This document shows, one piece after another, positions 60,519 to 64,000 of a DNA stretch of 64,000 nt. The notes beneath the pieces were generated by a model. It did no database searches and was not told the DNA's origin. It was given only the letters and a program-made list of their open reading frames with translations. Within the stretch, counting starts at the first letter, position 1; every line of letters begins with the position of its first letter. Origin of the DNA: Pseudomonas sp. URMO17WK12:I11 (lineage in GTDB: Bacteria; Pseudomonadota; Gammaproteobacteria; Pseudomonadales; Pseudomonadaceae); NCBI RefSeq assembly GCF_007677725.1, contig NZ_VEDF01000008.1, positions 62,001 through 126,000 of the forward strand. Reading direction: 5' to 3'. The position numbers and the translations under genes are program-made.

Positions 60519-61043
60519 TTAGCTGATCACTTTCAGCAGAAACTCGAACGTCTCGCCATGGCTGACATTCATGAACGCTTTGGCCTGACTGCCATCGCGC
60601 GGTATTTCACCCGAGCCGCCCAGGCGGGTGTCGGCGGCTACCGCGGCGCGCTGGCCCTGATGGTCGCGCAAGTTGCAGACCAGGCCTTGGGCGGTCATTC
60701 GCAAGGGCTCGATCTTCCAGTAGTCGGTGACTTCGGCGACCCGGTAGAAACCCAGATAGCCATTACGGCTGATGCCCAATTTCTGCGGCGCGCCGGCACC
60801 GACCAGGCTGATGTGGTAGTGCAGGCGGTCATCGGTCATCGAGTCGAAGTCGAATTGAAGCGCGGCTGCCTCCTCGTGCCCCCCGGCCGTGAGCCAGCCG
60901 TCGTGCATCTTGGCAAGCAGGCTGGTGGTGGCATCCCAGGCCTTGGCCTGCCCTGGGCACAGTGGCGCATCCCAGCCGTCGATACGAACATACAAACGGC
61001 CGCTGAACGAGCGGGCGAACTGGGCTTTGAGTGCTGAATCCAT
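60519..61043 (-). CDS. Tandem paralogue B, uncharacterised
   Basis: A 174-residue relative of the downstream gene, roughly half identical by eye in the central part: TDDRLHYHISLVGAG, LGISRNGYLGFYRVAEVTDY, then WKIEPLRMTAQGLVCNLRDH. The ends differ more; this copy has an extra segment around residues 20-45 (DAPLCPGQAKAWDATTSLLA) and a longer stretch before the C-terminal GETFEFLLKVIS. There is no signal peptide. The pair looks like an old duplication. Function unknown. Confidence 0.7.
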   Translation of the reverse strand: MDSALKAQFARSFSGRLYVRIDGWDAPLCPGQAKAWDATTSLLAKMHDGWLTAGGHEEAAALQFDFDSMTDDRLHYHISLVGAGAPQKLGISRNGYLGFYRVAEVTDYWKIEPLRMTAQGLVCNLRDHQGQRAAVAADTRLGGSGEIPRDGSQAKAFMNVSHGETFEFLLKVIS

Positions 61044-61129
61044 GATGGCTCTCGGTGGTGATGTGAACCCAGAGCCTGACCGTGGGTGCGCTGCACCCGC
61101 AGCCTGAACAATTTCCGCGCATTGGCGGT

Positions 61130-61783
61130 TCAGCTGGCGTTGCTTTCCAGCAACATGAACAAGCGGTACAGCACCACCGTGCTGAACAGTTGCAAGAAGC
61201 CACTGAGGCTGTTCAGCGCCAACTCCACGGCCGGTGCCGGCTCCGGGAAGGCCATCAGCAGCAGCCCATCGATCAGCCAGATCGGTGCCAACACGCCCAG
61301 CACGCAGATCATGATGCGCAGAAAATGCCCGGTGGTCATGCGCGCGCTTTCACGCATCGACTGCACCACGGGCAACCCGCGCAGCACCAGGAGGTATTCG
61401 GCGAACACCAGGTTGATCATGATCCAGATGCCCGGGAACACCAGCAGCGCCAGGCCAGCCATGATCAGCAGCGAGCTGATCATGATCATCAGCGCCAGCG
61501 GCGGCCATAGCTGCACGGCGCGGGCGAACAGGTCGCGCTTGGGCACGTCTTGTCCGTTGCTGCGAGTATCGAGGTAGAGAATCAGCGCGGCACTGTACAA
61601 CGGGTAGAACAAAAGGCTGATCAGCATGCCGTAGGCAGGTGACGCCTGCTCGCCCAGCTGGCGGTACAGCACCTGGGTAGTGAACGCTTCGAGTATCACC
61701 AGCGGCAGGCACAGGCTGATGATGCTGGCCAGGTGGCCACGGAAGAAATAAAAGGAGTCGCGCAGTACGCTCAGCGGATTCAT
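61130..61783 (-). CDS. YciC/UPF0259 family membrane protein
   Basis: A 217-residue inner-membrane protein with about six hydrophobic segments. The MNPLSVLRDSFYFFRGHL N-terminus and the LVFPGIWIMINLVFAEYLLV block are typical of the YciC group, whose role is not established. The start at 61783 is the family start. It lies 86 bases upstream of the tandem paralogues on the same strand and could be transcribed with them. Confidence 0.8.
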   Translation of the reverse strand: MNPLSVLRDSFYFFRGHLASIISLCLPLVILEAFTTQVLYRQLGEQASPAYGMLISLLFYPLYSAALILYLDTRSNGQDVPKRDLFARAVQLWPPLALMIMISSLLIMAGLALLVFPGIWIMINLVFAEYLLVLRGLPVVQSMRESARMTTGHFLRIMICVLGVLAPIWLIDGLLLMAFPEPAPAVELALNSLSGFLQLFSTVVLYRLFMLLESNAS

Positions 61784-61939
61784 CGGTCTACATCGCAGGA
61801 CAGTCAAAACAGGGGCCTAACTTTAGCCCAGCGCGCTCGCTTGCTGAAAAAAGTTTCACCGGCGGCGTGATTGAATACGCGCCCGGCGCGCCCCATCTTA
61901 GTCCTGTCCGATGTCCTGCTCGCCCATGAGGTAGCCGCA

Positions 61940-62710
61940 ATGAACACTGATGAACAAACCCTGATCGACGGCCTGTTCGGCCGCATCAAGCAAGCCGAGG
62001 ATCCCAGCCAGCCGCGCGACGCGCAGGCGCAGGCGCGCATCGAAGAGCATGTGCGCGCGCAACCGGCGGCGCCTTACTACATGGCCCAGGCCATTCTGGT
62101 CCAGGAAGCGGCGCTCAAGCGGCTGGACGAGCAGAACAAGCAGCTGGAGGCCGAGCTCAAGCAGGCCCGTGCCCAACTCGAAGCCAGCCGCAGCAGCAGT
62201 GGCAACAGTGGCGGTGGCTTCCTTTCGAGCATCTTCGGTGCTGGCGCCCGCGACCCGCAGCCCGCCGCGCAACCTCAGCCACAGGCGCAGCGCCCCAGTG
62301 CCGCGGCCGCCCCAGGCGGTGGCTGGCGCGAACCCAGCGCGCCGGGCTTTGCCCAGCCCCAAGCGCCAGCGCAGTCGCAGCAACCCGGCTTCGCTGCAGC
62401 GCCGGCCCGTGGCGGGGCCAGCAGTTTCCTCGGTGGCGCCATGCAGACCGCCGCAGGCGTTGCCGGCGGCGTTCTGCTGGCGCAAGGTGTGAGCAGCTTG
62501 TTCAACCACCATGCGCAACCTGAAGAAGTGGTCGAGGTGCTCAAGGAAGAACCGGCGCCTGCCAGCGATACAGGGGGCTGGAACGACCCCGGCGCCCAGC
62601 AGCAGGTCGCCGACGATGGCGCCTGGAACAACGACCAGGGCGGCTGGGCCGACACCGATTACGGCAGCGATGATGGCGGCTTCTTCTCCGATGACGATAC
62701 CTTCGTCTGA
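61940..62710 (+). CDS. DUF2076 domain protein
   Basis: A 256-residue protein with the DUF2076 layout: an N-terminal helical part (EQTLIDGLFGRIKQAED, PAAPYYMAQAILVQEAALKR), a coiled-coil stretch near 65-95 (LDEQNKQLEAELKQARAQLE), a long proline/glutamine/alanine-rich linker, a glycine-rich hydrophobic segment (AGVAGGVLLAQGVSSLFNHH), and an acidic, aspartate-rich tail ending in FFSDDDTFV. Members have been described as periplasmic ligand-binding sensors, which is weakly supported, as no signal peptide is present. Start MNTDEQTL at 61940. Confidence 0.8.
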   Translation: MNTDEQTLIDGLFGRIKQAEDPSQPRDAQAQARIEEHVRAQPAAPYYMAQAILVQEAALKRLDEQNKQLEAELKQARAQLEASRSSSGNSGGGFLSSIFGAGARDPQPAAQPQPQAQRPSAAAAPGGGWREPSAPGFAQPQAPAQSQQPGFAAAPARGGASSFLGGAMQTAAGVAGGVLLAQGVSSLFNHHAQPEEVVEVLKEEPAPASDTGGWNDPGAQQQVADDGAWNNDQGGWADTDYGSDDGGFFSDDDTFV

Positions 62711-62772
62711 TCGCTCTGGCATACTGGCGGCCTTGCAAGGGCGTGTGGCGCCCGTCGTGACGAGGTTTGAAG

Positions 62773-63252
62773 GTGAAAAAGATCGCGCTGTTCGCCGATG
62801 TGCAGAACCTCTACTACACCGTGCGCCAGGCCCATGGCTGCCATTTCAACTACACCGCGCTGTGGCAGGCGGTCAGCGCCGAAGGCCAGATCGTCGAGGC
62901 GGTGGCGTATGCCATCGATCGGGGTGACAGCAAGCAACAGCAGTTCCAGCAGATCCTGCGCAACCTGGGTTTCGAGGTGCGCCTGAAACCGTTCATCCAG
63001 CGCAGCGACGGCTCGGCCAAGGGCGACTGGGACGTGGGCATCACCCTGGATGTGATCGATGCGGCCAGCCGCGTCGATCAGGTGGTGCTGGCCTCCGGCG
63101 ATGGCGATTTCGACCTGCTGCTCGAACGCGTGATCCAGCGCCACGGCACCGAGGCGGTGGTGTATGGCGTGCCCGGCCTTACCGCCCTGTCGCTGGTGCG
63201 CGCCGCCAGCCGCTACGTGCCCATCGAGGGCGCACTGTTACTCAAGCACTGA
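62773..63252 (+). CDS. NYN-domain (LabA/DUF88) ribonuclease-like protein
   Basis: A 159-residue PIN-like NYN domain. Conserved acidic residues appear in ALFADVQNLYY, KGDWDVGITLDVID and VVLASGDGDFDLLLE, matching the metal-binding carboxylates of NYN/LabA nucleases, which are thought to cut RNA. The GTG at 62773 is chosen because GAGG lies seven bases upstream; a TTG two codons before has no room for a binding site. It is followed eight bases later by a DEDDh exonuclease gene. Confidence 0.85.
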   Translation: MKKIALFADVQNLYYTVRQAHGCHFNYTALWQAVSAEGQIVEAVAYAIDRGDSKQQQFQQILRNLGFEVRLKPFIQRSDGSAKGDWDVGITLDVIDAASRVDQVVLASGDGDFDLLLERVIQRHGTEAVVYGVPGLTALSLVRAASRYVPIEGALLLKH

Positions 63253-63260
63253 AGGTCTTC

Positions 63261-63866
63261 ATGGAACGCATCGCTGTCATCGACTTCGAAACCACCGGCA
63301 TTTCCCCTGGTACCGGCTGCCGCGCCACGGAAGTGGCGGTGGTGATGCTCGAGCGTGGTCGCATCGTCGAGCGTTACCAGAGCCTGATGAACGCAGGCGT
63401 GCCGGTGCCGGCGTTCGTGGCCGGCCTGACCGGTATCACCACAGCCATGCTGCGCAGCGCGCCGCCGGTGGATCAGGTGATGAACGAAGTGGCCGAGTTC
63501 GTCGGCGCGACGCCGCTGCTGGCGCACAACGCGGCATTCGACCAGAAATTCTGGGACTTCGAGCTGGGCCGCATCGGCCGTAGTCGCAGCCAGTCGTTCG
63601 CCTGCTCCTTGCTGCTCTCGCGGCGTCTGCTGCCGGCCGCGCCCAACCACAAGCTGGGCACCCTGACCCGTTGGGCTGGCTTGCCGCACACCGGCACCGC
63701 GCACCGGGCCATGGCCGATGCGGAAATGGCCGCCAATCTGTTGCAGCACCTGGCCGGGGTTCTGCGCCAAAGCCACGGTGTCGAGCAGCTGTCGCATGAT
63801 CTGCTGTGCCGTCTGCAGAAAGTGCCAGCGGCCAAGGTGCGCGACGCCCTGGCCAAGTACGCCTGA
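63261..63866 (+). CDS. DEDDh 3'-5' exonuclease (DnaQ-like)
   Basis: A 201-residue exonuclease domain protein. ExoI motif IDFETTGISPGTGCRATEVA, ExoII LLAHNAAFDQKFWDFEL and ExoIII HRAMADAEMAANLL supply the four acidic residues and the histidine. Length and context are distinct from dnaQ (epsilon), which lacks the C-terminal segment seen here. It could act in DNA repair or RNA trimming. Cotranscription with the NYN gene is likely. Confidence 0.88.
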   Translation: MERIAVIDFETTGISPGTGCRATEVAVVMLERGRIVERYQSLMNAGVPVPAFVAGLTGITTAMLRSAPPVDQVMNEVAEFVGATPLLAHNAAFDQKFWDFELGRIGRSRSQSFACSLLLSRRLLPAAPNHKLGTLTRWAGLPHTGTAHRAMADAEMAANLLQHLAGVLRQSHGVEQLSHDLLCRLQKVPAAKVRDALAKYA

Positions 63867-63975
63867 CCGCATTCGCTAAAGTGTGCTGCTCGATTCGAGC
63901 GGTTTTGTAGCTTATGTTCACCGTGCTGGCGCTCTAGACTCGGTCACCCGAAAACGGATTTCAGAGTTGCCTGCC

Positions 63976-64000
63976 ATGCCTGCCTCACGTCGCTTCCCGC
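63976..64000 (+). CDS. Possible start of a further gene, cut by the window end
   Basis: An ATG at 63976 opens a frame of eight codons (MPASRRFP) up to the window end. TTATGT and TAGACT with 17-base spacing lie upstream and could be a promoter. There is no clear binding site, so the call is tentative. Confidence 0.2.

Overview
The window is about 64 kb of GC-rich (roughly 63-65% by eye) Pseudomonas chromosome, most likely of the P. putida group. The evidence is gene order rather than any single marker: ethanolamine genes with a sigma-54 regulator (eutC-eutB-eat-aldehyde dehydrogenase/eatR), then mpl-ubiX, proA-nadD-rsfS-rlmH-mrdA-rodA-mltB-rlpA-dacA-ybeD-lipB-lipA, leuS-lptE-holA, lnt-corC-ybeY-phoH, thiD-thiE-hemL and hrpB. 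This is the Pseudomonas core backbone. I see no phage, insertion sequence, CRISPR array, rRNA, tRNA or secretion-system island.

Layout. 0-3 kb: ppa, an mtfA-dedA pair and a GNAT acetyltransferase on the minus strand. 3-10.5 kb: an ethanolamine catabolic locus in which the permease (eat), ethanolamine ammonia-lyase (eutBC) and an acetaldehyde-type dehydrogenase face the divergent enhancer-binding regulator eatR. Two sequences matching the -24/-12 sigma-54 consensus precede the dehydrogenase and the permease. 10.6-20 kb: mpl-ubiX-lipoprotein, a Rossmann protein, an unusual MORN-repeat/C13-peptidase lipoprotein, a MaoC hydratase, a CidA/LrgB pair, a Lon N-domain protein, a DedA-PAP2 fusion and a 3-methyladenine glycosylase. 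20-33.7 kb: a long plus-strand run joining proline and NAD synthesis, ribosome factors, the rod elongation machinery, peptidoglycan hydrolases and lipoate synthesis. 33.7-43.8 kb: minus-strand arfA, holA, lptE, leuS, lnt, corC, ybeY and phoH, with two plus-strand genes inserted. 44-54.8 kb: thiD-thiE-hemL, a LadS-like sensor kinase without a receiver domain, an AidB-type flavoprotein, amn, an RluE-type pseudouridine synthase and an Lrp regulator. 55-64 kb: envelope and hypothetical proteins, a CDF metal exporter, hrpB, two tandem paralogues of unknown function, a YciC-type membrane protein, a DUF2076 protein, and a NYN nuclease next to a DEDDh exonuclease.

How the genes work together. Eat imports ethanolamine, EutBC splits it to acetaldehyde and ammonia, and the dehydrogenase oxidises acetaldehyde. 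There are no microcompartment shell genes and no EutA reactivase in the window. PBP2, RodA, two SltB/MltB-type transglycosylases, RlpA, PBP5, an LD-carboxypeptidase, Mpl and the CidA/LrgB pair make this a wall growth and recycling neighbourhood. LptE and Lnt serve outer-membrane biogenesis.

Most of the window is conserved housekeeping. The features most worth attention are the MORN/C13 lipoprotein, the tandem unknown paralogues at 59.9-61.0 kb, the orphan terminator with structured upstream sequence near 55 kb, the hairpin inside arfA, the missing miaB next to phoH, the receiver-less LadS-like kinase, and the paired sigma-54 promoters of the ethanolamine genes.
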